DNA from: Opitutales bacterium
GTDB lineage: Bacteria > Verrucomicrobiota > Verrucomicrobiia > Opitutales > Oceanipulchritudinaceae
Direction of reading: 5' to 3'
DNA length: 51,143 nucleotides
Assembly: GCA_020831485.1 (NCBI GenBank)
Contig: JAFIGG010000019.1
Location: 1-51,143 of the forward strand
Shown here: piece after piece, positions 34,348 through 43,413 of the stretch
Numbering within the stretch: position 1 is the first letter of the stretch
How the letters are laid out: every line of letters begins with the position of its first letter
The notes under the pieces: generated by a model
The model's input: only the letters and a program-made list of their open reading frames with translations
Told to the model about the DNA's origin: nothing
The model's database searches: none
Translations under genes and position numbers: made by a program

Positions 34348-34818
34348 TTACGGGGCAATCTTTTCACTCATCCACTGACGCGTGTTTTGAAAGCCGGTTT
34401 TCAAGTCTTCGTAGGTATTGTTCACACCGCTTTTGAAGCTGTCCCAGTTGGATGCACTGGTGCCCCTTGCTTGAGCCAACTGTTCTTTAAGGCGATCCGA
34501 CTGCACACGCAGTGCGGTGATTTGTGGTCGGGCTTCTTCCTGAACTGCAGCGCTTGAGTTGCTCACTTTTTCCCTGAGCTCGTCCAGTTCTTTGTCCAGG
34601 GCAGCTATGCGGGCTGTAAGGTTGTCCACAAACTGCTCTTTCTGGGCGTGGGTATATGCGCTTAGTTCATTCTGAGCATCGCTGGCGCTGCTTTGCGCCC
34701 GGTCCAGTTGGTCGGATACGCTGGTGTCCGATTGGCTTGCCGAGCTATCAGAAGGGTTACAGGCGGTTAAAACCGTGGCGATGGATAGGGCGCCTAAGAT
34801 CCAGATTGTATTTTTCAT
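34348..34818 (-). CDS. Small coiled-coil lipoprotein
   Basis: A 156-residue protein with a lipoprotein signal: 'MKNTIWILGALSIATVLTAC' with C20 in the lipobox VLTAC. The mature start is Ser/Asp-rich. Residues about 40-120 form a coiled coil ('LDRAQSSASDAQNELSAYTH', 'ITALRVQSDRLKEQLAQA'). The C-terminus 'SFKSGVNNTYEDLKTGFQNT' looks amphipathic. It resembles small envelope or stress lipoproteins, but I cannot name it. It converges on the pseudopilin-like gene with 13 bases between, and shares strand and neighbourhood with the holin-like protein and the 51-residue membrane peptide. Confidence 0.7.
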   Translation of the reverse strand: MKNTIWILGALSIATVLTACNPSDSSASQSDTSVSDQLDRAQSSASDAQNELSAYTHAQKEQFVDNLTARIAALDKELDELREKVSNSSAAVQEEARPQITALRVQSDRLKEQLAQARGTSASNWDSFKSGVNNTYEDLKTGFQNTRQWMSEKIAP

Positions 34819-34891
34819 TCAATCACTCTACTTCATCCGGTCGTGCCGGAAAATGGGGTGTTTTGCTACCGCTTTTCGGCTTAATCATCGC

Positions 34892-35305
34892 TTACTTCTT
34901 GAACATTGAAGCTATTTCTTTGCCATCAGCTTTGAATGCATCGGTTGATGATTTAAAGGGATCCCGTCCGTTACAGCTGTTGTGAAGACCGATTCCGATA
35001 CAGATCACGCCCAGGGATAAATGAATCCCAGTAGCTACACAGAGAGCGAAGAATCTATTTTCCTCTGCGGCCGAGAAAATGACTACAGCAGTAAACGCTA
35101 GGACTCCGACGCCAAGCATCGTTGCGCCGAAGATGCATAGAACCAGGCATTGGATGAAACGAACGCGTTCAAATTGCAACTCTTCAGCAAAAAGTTGCAG
35201 CCGCAACCGCAACAGCTCCGCTGCAGCGGAGCCGACGGCCGGTATCGATTGCATCAGTCGCATGATCGACAGGACTATTGAGCTCAGGCGCAATGCTTTG
35301 TTCAT
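34892..35305 (-). CDS. Holin-X-like (Phage_holin_3_6) membrane protein
   Basis: A 137-residue protein. A helical N-terminal part ('AAAELLRLRLQLFAEELQFE') is followed by two membrane segments (about 51-73 'FIQCLVLCIFGATMLGVGVL' and 86-106 'FFALCVATGIHLSLGVICIG') and a charged tail ending in FKADGKEIASMFKK. This is the layout of PF07332-type putative holin family proteins, which are common on bacterial chromosomes, often next to stress or YqjD/DUF883-type genes, and are usually not phage lysis genes. No phage genes lie nearby. Its neighbours are a small lipoprotein and a tiny Gly-rich membrane protein. Confidence 0.72.
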   Translation of the reverse strand: MNKALRLSSIVLSIMRLMQSIPAVGSAAAELLRLRLQLFAEELQFERVRFIQCLVLCIFGATMLGVGVLAFTAVVIFSAAEENRFFALCVATGIHLSLGVICIGIGLHNSCNGRDPFKSSTDAFKADGKEIASMFKK

Positions 35306-35347
35306 CGGCCTCGGGTGTTAGAAACTAACACGAAAGTATTTTGATGC

Positions 35348-35503
35348 TCAGATCCTTCGGTTAAAACTGCCCGAAAGAAAGAGCACCAGGGCAATTACCA
35401 GGATCAGACCGAGGACGCCTCCGCCAATAGCGGGACCTCCGAAATAAAAGCCACCGCTACCGGTGAGTAACAACACGAGAATCAGGATTAGAAGTAGGTT
35501 CAT
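35348..35503 (-). CDS. 51-residue membrane peptide, DUF3309-like
   Basis: A short frame from ATG at 35503 to TGA at 35348 encodes MNLLLILILVLLLTGSGGFY and then a Gly-rich turn 'FGGPAIGGGVLGLILVIALV' ending in 'SFNRRI'. Two hydrophobic stretches separated by a Gly/Phe-rich hinge match DUF3309-type small proteins, which are often found beside envelope-stress genes. It is followed after 42 bases by the holin-like gene on the same strand. The composition and the clean in-frame end argue for a real gene. The function of the family is unknown. Confidence 0.7.
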   Translation of the reverse strand: MNLLLILILVLLLTGSGGFYFGGPAIGGGVLGLILVIALVLFLSGSFNRRI

Positions 35504-35557
35504 GGCCGACACTATGCCATGAAAACAAAATCTTTGCGATGGGGTGTTACCCGATGT

Positions 35558-38122
35558 TCAAGGTCCGACCGTCAATCGCAGCGATTGAGTCGGATCGAAG
35601 CGTTTGCGTGCGTATTCGGCGATGGCGGCTGGAGTCAGGGCGTCGATGCGTTGGTCAAGTGTCAGCCAGTCTTCGATTGGCTTGTGATAGAGCGCGTTCA
35701 GGGTTGCGACCATGCCGCGGGCCCCCGCGTGTTGCAACTGCATGCGGCGTGTTACTTTGAGCCGGCGTTGGATCTGAGTGAATTTCTCCGGCGGCACGCC
35801 AACAGTGCAGAGTTGATCAATGACCTCATTGAATCCGCGAAATACCTGTTCTTCTTTTCCAGGCTGGGTACCTGCGAATAGATACATCATGCCGTAGTCA
35901 GGGGCCAGCAGGCGGGCTGCGCTGGCGAAATAGGCGAGGCTGTGTTTTTCGCGAATGTTCTGGAACATGGGTCCGGACATGTCGCTCAGCCAAGTTGTGA
36001 TGAAATCACCCATGAGCGTATCCTCGGCGCAAATACCGCAGTCGTGGTAGGCTTGAAATACAACACTCTGCTCCCTAGGCATGTGGTCGATAAGGGCACC
36101 GGTCTTTGACGGAGCATCGAAGGCAATTTCCCGTTTGTTGAAAGCGTTGTTTGGGAGAGCTCCCATGAGGCTTTCGATTTCCGGCAGCAAACGATCGGGG
36201 TCGAAGTCACCCGTGACGGTCAACACTGCGTTTTGGGGTACGATCAGTTGTTGGTGATGAGCCAGCAACTGTTCCCGACTCAGTCCTTCGACGGACAGCG
36301 GTTCACCCAGTGGGTCGGAGCCGAAAGGATGCTCGCCAAAAAAATTGTGACGCAGGGATTTGCGACCGAAATCTACAATGTCGTCGAGTGATTCATGCAG
36401 CAGGGCCAGTTGTGCCTTGCGCTCCCAGTCGATGCTGTCTTCGCGGAATGCCGATTCCGTAAGTCCCTCACGGAGCAGTTCCAGGCCCAGGCTGACTTGT
36501 TCGGGAAACATTTCCAGTGACAGTGCAAACGTATTGTTACCTACGCTTTCGCTGAAAATACCGCCTTCGGTCTCGAGGGTCTCAACCACTTCCCGGGCGG
36601 ACCGCTTGAGGGTGTCGCGGGTCAGCAGGGTTGCCATTAAATGGGTTATACCACGGTTTTCAGGCGATTCATAGAGGGGGCCACCCAGACCGGCGAAGCG
36701 AATGTGCACGCGAGGCAATTGCCGATCCGGCTGAAAGAGGATGCGTCCGCCGCCTGCTGCTTTGATTTCTTGAAAAGAAGGCAAGGCGGGTATGGCAGTC
36801 GATTTTCGGCGGGCGGCACTTTGAGGGCTCTGTTCCGGTTCCAGAGTAACCGATGTCAATTGATCTCGGGTCAGGTATTTTCCGATCAGTTGGGTGATTT
36901 CCTCCGCTTTGGCGGAGCTCAGGCGTTCCAGGTAGCGCCGGGGATAGGAGGGCTCACGGATGATTGCTTCGGCGAGGCCGATGCGGCCAGCCATTCCGCT
37001 TACGCTTTGCCGGGAATGAATCTCTCCGGCCAGAGCAAAACGCCGCGCCTTGTTCAGCGGACCCTCGGCAATGCCGCTTTGCGATAAAGACTCCAGACGC
37101 TCAAGAATGGTTGCTTCGACTTTCTCCTGGAGGCCCGGTTCGCAGGCATAATTGATCCAGAACAATCCACAGGCTCCTGGGTTCCAGGCAGTCGCTTCTA
37201 TGTGGTGTACCAGTTTGCGTTCTTCGCGGATCTCACGTCGCAGGAAGGAGCTGTAACCTGCACCTAGAACAGCTGCCAAAAGGTCAATTGCAGGGGCATC
37301 CGGATGCCGCAGGGAAGGGATTCGAAAGCCCATCCCGCCGCGGCAGATTTGGTAGGCACCGCGACCGTGCTGATAGCGGTAGGCCAGTTGGTCGGGTTCC
37401 TCCGGAACAGTAACCTGATGCAAGAGTGAGCGTGGCACCGGGGCGAAATGTTGGTCGACGGCGGCCCGCACTGTGTCTTCACTGACGTTGCCAGTCACTA
37501 CCAAAACCATGTTCTCGGGAACGTAGCGGGATCGGTAATACCGCCAGAGATCCTCGCGGGAAGTGGCCTCAAACAGTTCACGGTGGCCGAGCACCGGGTA
37601 CCGGTAAGGATGCTGGGTGAAGGCAGTGCGCAACAAGCTGCGGGTCAATTCGCGGTCGGGATCGTCGCTGGCCATGTCGATTTCCCGGAGGATTACACCT
37701 TTTTCGCGTTCCGCATCCGCTTCCAGCACGGAAGCGTTGAAAACCAGATCTGCCAAGAGTTCCAATCCCTGGCTGGTCGCTTCGGCGGGAAGGTCGAGGT
37801 AGTAGACGGTGCGATCGAAAGCAGTGTAGGCATTGACATAGCCGCCCAGTGCCTGAATGGCCTCCGTCAGCTCGTTGCCCGGGCGCTTTTCAGTGCCTTT
37901 GAACAGCATGTGTTCGAGAAAGTGGGATAGACCGGAGCCAAGGTGCCGGCCCTCATGAATGGATCCCGTACGCACCCAGACCTGAAGGGAAACTAGCGGA
38001 TTGGCATCCTTCTCGGCGTGGACAACGCTCATTCCGTTGTCGAGCGTCCAACGGTTGGGGAGCTGCTGAAAGAGCTTTTCGATCAGTTCCGGTCGATTGG
38101 GGTCGAAGGCAGTTGTGCTCAT
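35558..38122 (-). CDS. M16-family zinc metallopeptidase (pitrilysin/PqqL-like, fused two-half form)
   Basis: An 854-residue protein with two M16 halves. The N-terminal half carries the inverted zinc motif H67-x-x-E70-H71 in 'SGLSHFLEHMLFKGTEKR' and the distal glutamate in 'EREKGVILREIDMASDD'. The C-terminal half starts near residue 450 and has the inactive-half pattern 'FAGLGGPLYESPENRGITHL'. No signal peptide is evident, so a cytoplasmic location is likely from sequence, although many M16 enzymes are periplasmic. Such enzymes cut small peptides inside a closed chamber. Its ATG overlaps the stop of the Minf_1886-like gene by 4 bases, so the two are cotranslated. Confidence 0.92.
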   Translation of the reverse strand: MSTTAFDPNRPELIEKLFQQLPNRWTLDNGMSVVHAEKDANPLVSLQVWVRTGSIHEGRHLGSGLSHFLEHMLFKGTEKRPGNELTEAIQALGGYVNAYTAFDRTVYYLDLPAEATSQGLELLADLVFNASVLEADAEREKGVILREIDMASDDPDRELTRSLLRTAFTQHPYRYPVLGHRELFEATSREDLWRYYRSRYVPENMVLVVTGNVSEDTVRAAVDQHFAPVPRSLLHQVTVPEEPDQLAYRYQHGRGAYQICRGGMGFRIPSLRHPDAPAIDLLAAVLGAGYSSFLRREIREERKLVHHIEATAWNPGACGLFWINYACEPGLQEKVEATILERLESLSQSGIAEGPLNKARRFALAGEIHSRQSVSGMAGRIGLAEAIIREPSYPRRYLERLSSAKAEEITQLIGKYLTRDQLTSVTLEPEQSPQSAARRKSTAIPALPSFQEIKAAGGGRILFQPDRQLPRVHIRFAGLGGPLYESPENRGITHLMATLLTRDTLKRSAREVVETLETEGGIFSESVGNNTFALSLEMFPEQVSLGLELLREGLTESAFREDSIDWERKAQLALLHESLDDIVDFGRKSLRHNFFGEHPFGSDPLGEPLSVEGLSREQLLAHHQQLIVPQNAVLTVTGDFDPDRLLPEIESLMGALPNNAFNKREIAFDAPSKTGALIDHMPREQSVVFQAYHDCGICAEDTLMGDFITTWLSDMSGPMFQNIREKHSLAYFASAARLLAPDYGMMYLFAGTQPGKEEQVFRGFNEVIDQLCTVGVPPEKFTQIQRRLKVTRRMQLQHAGARGMVATLNALYHKPIEDWLTLDQRIDALTPAAIAEYARKRFDPTQSLRLTVGP

Positions 38123-38574
38123 CGCTCGGACTCTGTCTCAGATCCACACGAGCCACCGCGCTGGGGCGCTGATAAGGGGCGGTGTCGTTTATTCGGCAGG
38201 AAGGGTTTGTCAAAGGCATCCGCAAAGTCGAAAACATTGACGAAGTCTTCTTTGCGGTCGTCTTCCGTTTTGCCAAAAACTTCGTATTCAACGAGATTGA
38301 AGACGATCTCGCCAAAGTCTTCGGTGCGCTCAATGCCCCATTCCTTCAGTAGTGTGCGCGACATCGGACCATACTGCTCCAAAGCAAAATCCCGTATGCC
38401 CTCGCTCAGCTCCATGCCGCTGACATGCCTGTTGGAGCGGGCCCCATCCGCTTCACGGACCTTTTTCAGTGTGTAGTCCAAAGCTTGACGAATAAAGTGA
38501 TAGGCACCCAGTTCATAGCGTGGGTCGTCGCGCCGAATCAGTTGCACGACTTCGTTGAAATTCTTTCCATTCAT
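38119..38574 (-). CDS. Minf_1886-family conserved protein (PVC-associated)
   Basis: A 151-residue soluble protein with the family pattern 'IRRDDPRYELGAYHFIRQAL', 'HVSGMELSEGIRDFALEQYG', 'LKEWGIERTEDFGEIVFNLV' and 'EYEVFGKTEDDRKEDF'. It is found, as I recall, almost only in Planctomycetes and Verrucomicrobia and has no known function. It is rich in charged and aromatic residues and has no cysteine. The C-terminal roughly 30 residues (KRHRPLSAPQRGG...) look disordered. It leads the M16 peptidase gene with an ATGA overlap, so a shared role is possible. It helps place the organism in the PVC group. Confidence 0.8.
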   Translation of the reverse strand: MNGKNFNEVVQLIRRDDPRYELGAYHFIRQALDYTLKKVREADGARSNRHVSGMELSEGIRDFALEQYGPMSRTLLKEWGIERTEDFGEIVFNLVEYEVFGKTEDDRKEDFVNVFDFADAFDKPFLPNKRHRPLSAPQRGGSCGSETESER

Positions 38575-38636
38575 GATCTGCTGTCCGTATAGTCCCTCTC
38601 TTTGGTCCCGTAACTAATGGACTCCTGCGGCGCTTG

Positions 38637-39158
38637 TCAATCGGTGGAACCGATGATGCCCGGCATGCATTGTTCCTGCACGATTTTCAGCTCTTTATTA
38701 GCGGCGCAATCAGCCCGCAAGGCGGCAAAGCCACGACGGTGATTGAAATAAAGAGGCCACAGCGACTGGGTATCGGTCTCCGGTATATTCAACTGGGCCA
38801 CCTCATCGGGAGCCACAAATGCGAATCGACCTTCTTCCATCGGAGGCGGCAGTCGGTCGAGTGTCACGCGGCAGTCGAAAAGAAACATCAGCCAGTGACA
38901 TCGGTCTTCGTAATTTTTCTCCGCTATCATGCCAAAGAGGTGCAGGTCGCCATCGCTGAGGGGTAGGCCCACCTCCTCTCGGACCTCCCGCATGGCGGCC
39001 TCGAATGGGGATTCTCCAGTCGCCTGATTGAGCTTGCCGCCTATGGGGCTCCAGAGGCCGGCATTGGGTTGCTTCAAGCGCTCGAGAAGCAAGAGCTCTC
39101 CGACTGAATTGCGAATGTAAACAAGGGTGCTGATTTTGTAAGGTAGGGCGGAGCTCAT
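38637..39158 (-). CDS. NUDIX hydrolase
   Basis: A 173-residue hydrolase with a Nudix box in 'GGKLNQATGESPFEAAMREV' followed by 'REEVGLPL'. The catalytic E-x7-RE-x2-EE spacing is intact, with a two-residue longer first loop. The N-terminal strand 'KISTLVYIRNSVGELLLLER' and 'CHWLMFLFDCRVT' complete the fold. The subfamily resembles 8-oxo-dGTPase (MutT)-like enzymes acting on nucleoside triphosphates or ADP-sugars, but the substrate is undetermined. It is divergent from the GspL/PilM-like gene, with a 95-base gap that must hold promoters for both. Confidence 0.92.
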   Translation of the reverse strand: MSSALPYKISTLVYIRNSVGELLLLERLKQPNAGLWSPIGGKLNQATGESPFEAAMREVREEVGLPLSDGDLHLFGMIAEKNYEDRCHWLMFLFDCRVTLDRLPPPMEEGRFAFVAPDEVAQLNIPETDTQSLWPLYFNHRRGFAALRADCAANKELKIVQEQCMPGIIGSTD

Positions 39159-39253
39159 CGACTGCTGAAAAGATTTTTAGCAACACCCCTTCCCGATGGG
39201 GTAAAGGCTGCTGAAAATTGCTGATTGAGGCATAGTAATAACGTCTGTAAGGT

Positions 39254-41446
39254 ATGCGAATGAGATCGCTTCACTCGATGGTTCATACTTCAAAGGGATT
39301 CCATACTGTGTCCTGGAGTCGCTTGGAGGCAAGTGCGGACTGGCAGCCGGAGTCGATGCCTCGTCGGAGCGCTTCGGTGGGCCGCTTGTCCGGCGGCGGT
39401 TCAGTTTGTATCCGTGTCGATACGGAGTTACGGATCCGCAATCCATCGGATCTGAAAGACAGCTGCAGCTACAGTCAACTACAGTTGGGAGGGCTGAATT
39501 GGAACCTGGAGTTTGATCGGGTGCTGGAGCGCTCGCGGCAGGAGCATTTGTGTCCGCTGCCGGCCGCCCTGGCGGGGCTCTATCAGGATTCATCCGTTCT
39601 ACTGTCGGTTCAGGCTGGATTTCTCTACCTGAATGCATCGGTTGGCTGCCTGTTCGGATGGAATAGGGAACGCCCGCACTGGAGACTTTTTAGCCTCTCA
39701 GGGGAGCGTTCGGAACAGGTGGTCCGGCAGGCCTTTGCCATGTGGCTGTCCGGTTTCGAGGAAGGACCGGTTCAGCTTTATACATTTTTCGAGGACCAGA
39801 GTCCGTTTGAAAACTTTTCATTGCCTTTGGAAATGCTTGAATGGAGGGGCTTTCATCCTTTGCACCTGGGATCCCTGCGGGCCTGGACGGACTTGGATCT
39901 ACAGACTCGAAACACGCGCATCCGGTCTTGGAAAGGCAGGCGGTTTGCACTGCCAGCCCTTGCTGCGGCGATGGGGGCAGTGGCCGCAGGCCTTGGGCTC
40001 TCGGGTTGGGCTGAAATTCCAGAGAATGAGGCTGCGGCAGCTTTGGCAATTTCCCTGCCATACCGGGTTGTTCAGGCCTTGCAGAACGCAGATAGCGAAC
40101 AACAAGCCGTTCAGCTTCGCCGTCTCGGTTTGATGCGTGCCTTGGTTTTTGCTGAGTGGGTTGAACGGGTCGAAAATAAATGGCAGGGGGATGAGAACTG
40201 GACGCTGACTTTCAGGTCCGGCGAGAGGATTGAGCTCAGGCGCACTTTCCAATTGCCCATCGACGGTCGAAATGAAGCCGCCGTTCCGGATTGGTTGGAT
40301 CGGGAAATTCTCGAGTTTGAAGTCTGGATGGAGTCTCTGCTGGGAGAATATCCAGTCAGTATTCGGAGCGAATGGCAGGAGCGCCGTGGATTGATTTTGC
40401 AGGCCAGTTTTATTCCGCCCGCTTTGGCTGCTGAGCGCACAGGGTATGAATCCGCGATCCATACTTTGCCCGCGGCTGCGCCAGAACAGGATTTGGTTTC
40501 GCTCAGAGAGCTGCGGGAGCGGGTTGCGAAGATACGGAAACAGTTACGCGAAAGTGGTGTTCGATTGGAGGGGGATCCGCATCTGGGTTGGGGACGTATG
40601 CTCAGACAGCTCGGTGGCAGAGACGCTTCAATAAGCATTCCCGAACCCTTGGTTGCATCTATGGAATCCTTAGCTGAACTCATTTCCCAGGCGCCGGGAA
40701 TTGAATCCGTTGAGCTCAAGTCCCAGCTGAATGCGCCTGAGCAAACGGTGATTGCCGCTGATTTCAGGATGGAGTCCGCGCAGCTCGCAGCCCTGCTTAG
40801 CCGCGTGGCGACGAAGGATTTGCAGCTCAGTCCGCTTTCTCTGCAGGTGCATTCGGGCGAGGACGGAACGGTCCGACTCCGCACTGAGTGGCACTGGATA
40901 CCCACTGCGATTGGTTCGCCCAGTCCATCGTCTTTCGCCGGGGCCTTTCGGCGTTGTCTGCCGGACTGGGTTGCCGTCGAAGTCAGCGGTGAAAGACCCC
41001 GGAGCTCCGCACCGCTACCCGTGGTTTTGGCGGCCGTAACCAAGCCGGGGTCTTTGTCTTTGCGGGGAACTTTCATAGGCACCGATGGACGGCCTCTTTA
41101 CATCCTGCAGAATTCAGAGACTGAGGAGTGGTTGACGCTCGTGGCTGGTCAGTTGTGTGACCATACGGGTGTATTGGCGGGCAAACTGGATGACTTGCCA
41201 GACCAGACCGGTCGCAAGGGCGTCGAGCTGTATTGGCCGAAAACCGGTCGCAAGGAAAGGCTCTTCGGTGAATCGGAGCCATTGCGCATTGCCCATGCGA
41301 GCGTTGAGTGTGCCGATGGCGAATCCGTGATTTGGGTCTGCGGAGAAGTACGGGATGTCGGTGAGTTTCAGTTGCGCTGGCGTTCCAATACCGGCGATGC
41401 GGACGTCGGCGGTCTTTTCGAACCCATGCAGCTGTCCCAGCGATGA
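39254..41446 (+). CDS. Single-pass inner-membrane protein, GspL/PilMNO-like candidate
   Basis: A 730-residue protein without a signal peptide. Residues 1-220 look cytoplasmic. After 'LQTRNTRIRSWKGRR' comes one membrane segment (231-251, 'FALPALAAAMGAVAAGLGLS'), then about 480 periplasmic residues. The topology, with a cytoplasmic domain ending in basic residues before one helix, matches GspL or fused PilM/PilN assembly-platform proteins. A helix pair with 'LRELRERVAKIRKQLRE' fits PilN/PilO-type modules, and the end ('YILQNSETEEWLTLVAGQ') could be PilP/GspC-like. The stop overlaps the secretin ATG by 4 bases. No specific family is recognisable; the name rests on topology and neighbourhood. ATGs at 39254, 39260 and 39278 are all possible starts. 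Confidence 0.5.
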   Translation: MRMRSLHSMVHTSKGFHTVSWSRLEASADWQPESMPRRSASVGRLSGGGSVCIRVDTELRIRNPSDLKDSCSYSQLQLGGLNWNLEFDRVLERSRQEHLCPLPAALAGLYQDSSVLLSVQAGFLYLNASVGCLFGWNRERPHWRLFSLSGERSEQVVRQAFAMWLSGFEEGPVQLYTFFEDQSPFENFSLPLEMLEWRGFHPLHLGSLRAWTDLDLQTRNTRIRSWKGRRFALPALAAAMGAVAAGLGLSGWAEIPENEAAAALAISLPYRVVQALQNADSEQQAVQLRRLGLMRALVFAEWVERVENKWQGDENWTLTFRSGERIELRRTFQLPIDGRNEAAVPDWLDREILEFEVWMESLLGEYPVSIRSEWQERRGLILQASFIPPALAAERTGYESAIHTLPAAAPEQDLVSLRELRERVAKIRKQLRESGVRLEGDPHLGWGRMLRQLGGRDASISIPEPLVASMESLAELISQAPGIESVELKSQLNAPEQTVIAADFRMESAQLAALLSRVATKDLQLSPLSLQVHSGEDGTVRLRTEWHWIPTAIGSPSPSSFAGAFRRCLPDWVAVEVSGERPRSSAPLPVVLAAVTKPGSLSLRGTFIGTDGRPLYILQNSETEEWLTLVAGQLCDHTGVLAGKLDDLPDQTGRKGVELYWPKTGRKERLFGESEPLRIAHASVECADGESVIWVCGEVRDVGEFQLRWRSNTGDADVGGLFEPMQLSQR

Positions 41447-43413
41447 AGCGCCTGTTTTTGATTGTTCAGTCGGCATTGCTGACTTCTTGCCTGCAGGGGA
41501 GCGGGGAATCCTTTGACCTGCAAGCTTGGGTCGACCGACATGAACGCCAGGCAAAGACCCCTGTGGTTGGCTTTCAGTCGGTCGAAATGTCGACTCATCT
41601 GGAAGAGCCTGTTGAACCCAGTCGTCTTTCCAGGGCTGCCTTGCGTGAGGCAATGCTAGAGGACGTGGATGCCGCCTGGCAGCGTCCACGCGTTTTCAGC
41701 CGTTCGGTGGAGGCATTGAGCAATGAACCGGACCGTGCGGCCCTGGATCATTTACGGACCATACGGATCCCGCGGGTAGAATTTTTACGCATGCCGTTGA
41801 GTGCCGTGGTCGATCAACTTTCAGCTCTTACAGAGCAATTCGATCCACGCGGACAGGGTATCAATATCGTTCTGCTCGATCCGGGCGGTTTGGACCCTGT
41901 CGTCCATTTGACTTTGCGTGGACTGAGCCTTGACCGAATTCTCGACCTGGTCGTCGAATCGGTTGGATTTGAATATCACGCGACGGCTGATGCGGTGCTG
42001 GTGCGCTTGTCCGAAAGTGTGGGGCGCGGACTTGAAACCGAATTTTTCCCACTTAATCGATCAACTATTATCCGCCTCACCGGGATGCGTCAGGAGGTAA
42101 TTCCGGACCCCCATGTTCCCGATCCGTTCGCGCCGGTTTCCGAAAGTGAAACAGAAAGTGGGTTGCGAGACCTGGAAGATGCACTGGTGCGCTTTTTTCA
42201 GCGTGCTGGCATTCCCTTTGCCAGTGTCGAAGGGGCCAGTCTCGCCCTGGCGGATGGGCAATTGATTGTTACCCATACCCCCCGCAATCTTGAGCGGATG
42301 GCGAACATCCTGCGCCGCTACAGTGAGATCAAGCAGGTGGAAATTGAGGCCCGATTTCTTGAGGTTGAAATGGAGCAGCTGGAGGAAAAAGGGCTGGAGT
42401 GGCGACTGCGTACAGCGGGCATCCCCATTTTCGACAGCAGCGGCATGCCGGTCATTGATTCTGCGGGCAATCAGTTGCGGGAACAGCGCCTGCAGTTAGG
42501 CAATGCTCCGGTACAACGCATCGCGCCGGGGAGTGGATACAGCCGCTCGGAAAACCGCATTGTGATCGACCGTCCGGGTTCGAGTATTCCCGATCTGAGG
42601 GTCGGCCCTCCGCATTTGCCGACCCGCACTGGCGGAAATGATCCGGGAGGCGAGTTCGCCCGCTTTTCAGGTGTGATGGGCACTTCGGAGGTGGAGGCCT
42701 TTATTCGTGCGCTCGAACGTGAAAGCGGCAGCGACCTTTTGAGCGCGCCCAAGGTGACTGTGTTGTCGGGCAAGACTGCGGAGATCACGGTCGCTCAAGA
42801 ATTCCGTTACCCGCAGTCCTATGGGGATATTGTAGCCGACGTGGGTCGCGGCGATTCCACCAGTGGTTCGGCCGGAGTTGCCATCGCAACCGGAACCCCG
42901 CGCGATTTCACTGTCCGCAACATAGGCGTGGAGATGCGGGTGACGCCTACCGTTGAAGACAACAATGCGATCAGTTTGCGACTGGAACCTGCGGTTACTG
43001 AATTTGAAGGGTTTCTGGAATACGGCGGACCCTCCGTGGCCATTGCTTCGGACACCACGGTAACCGTGCCCAGTGGATTTTATCAGCCCTTGTTCAGCGT
43101 GCGGCGTGTCCGGACGGAAGTGACCATCTGGGACGGAGCCACCGTGGTGCTGGGCGGCTTGACCCGGGAGCAGACGGTGACGGTGGAGGATCGCGTTCCG
43201 GTGTTGGGTAAGCTGCCATTGCTCGGACGCATGTTCCGCAATGAAGGGTTGAGCAGTCAGAAGCGAAACCTGTTGATTTTTATAACCGCCAGCCTGGTCA
43301 GTCCGGGTGGTTCTCCGGCGCGTCAGCAAGTTGATGGGGCGGAGCCCGGCAGTCTCTTTCAAATGCCGGATTATCCTTCTCCGGCCGGGCGCATGCCGCG
43401 CAACGAGGAATGA
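41443..43413 (+). CDS. Type II/IV secretin (GspD/PilQ; Amuc_1098-like)
   Basis: A 656-residue outer-membrane secretin. The leader 'FLIVQSALLTSC' has a possible lipobox (C17). N-domains include 'IRIPRVEFLRMPLSAVVDQL' and the KH-like region ending 'LIVTHTPRNLERMANILRRY', then 'KQVEIEARFLEVEMEQLEEK'. The secretin core is clear: 'LLSAPKVTVLSGKTAEITVA', 'NIGVEMRVTPTVEDNNAISL' and the C-terminal 'VVLGGLTREQTVTVEDRVPV' with 'LGKLPLLGRMFRNE'. It should form the export pore for pseudopilus- or pilus-driven secretion. The type resembles the Verrucomicrobial Amuc_1098 family. It overlaps both neighbours by 4 bases (ATGA), so the three genes form one translational unit. Confidence 0.93.
   Translation: MKRLFLIVQSALLTSCLQGSGESFDLQAWVDRHERQAKTPVVGFQSVEMSTHLEEPVEPSRLSRAALREAMLEDVDAAWQRPRVFSRSVEALSNEPDRAALDHLRTIRIPRVEFLRMPLSAVVDQLSALTEQFDPRGQGINIVLLDPGGLDPVVHLTLRGLSLDRILDLVVESVGFEYHATADAVLVRLSESVGRGLETEFFPLNRSTIIRLTGMRQEVIPDPHVPDPFAPVSESETESGLRDLEDALVRFFQRAGIPFASVEGASLALADGQLIVTHTPRNLERMANILRRYSEIKQVEIEARFLEVEMEQLEEKGLEWRLRTAGIPIFDSSGMPVIDSAGNQLREQRLQLGNAPVQRIAPGSGYSRSENRIVIDRPGSSIPDLRVGPPHLPTRTGGNDPGGEFARFSGVMGTSEVEAFIRALERESGSDLLSAPKVTVLSGKTAEITVAQEFRYPQSYGDIVADVGRGDSTSGSAGVAIATGTPRDFTVRNIGVEMRVTPTVEDNNAISLRLEPAVTEFEGFLEYGGPSVAIASDTTVTVPSGFYQPLFSVRRVRTEVTIWDGATVVLGGLTREQTVTVEDRVPVLGKLPLLGRMFRNEGLSSQKRNLLIFITASLVSPGGSPARQQVDGAEPGSLFQMPDYPSPAGRMPRNEE

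Noticed and set aside
34892-35305. Prophage remnant suggested by a holin-like gene
   Set aside because: No other phage gene, integrase or attachment-like repeat is nearby; holin-X-type proteins are common chromosomal envelope proteins.
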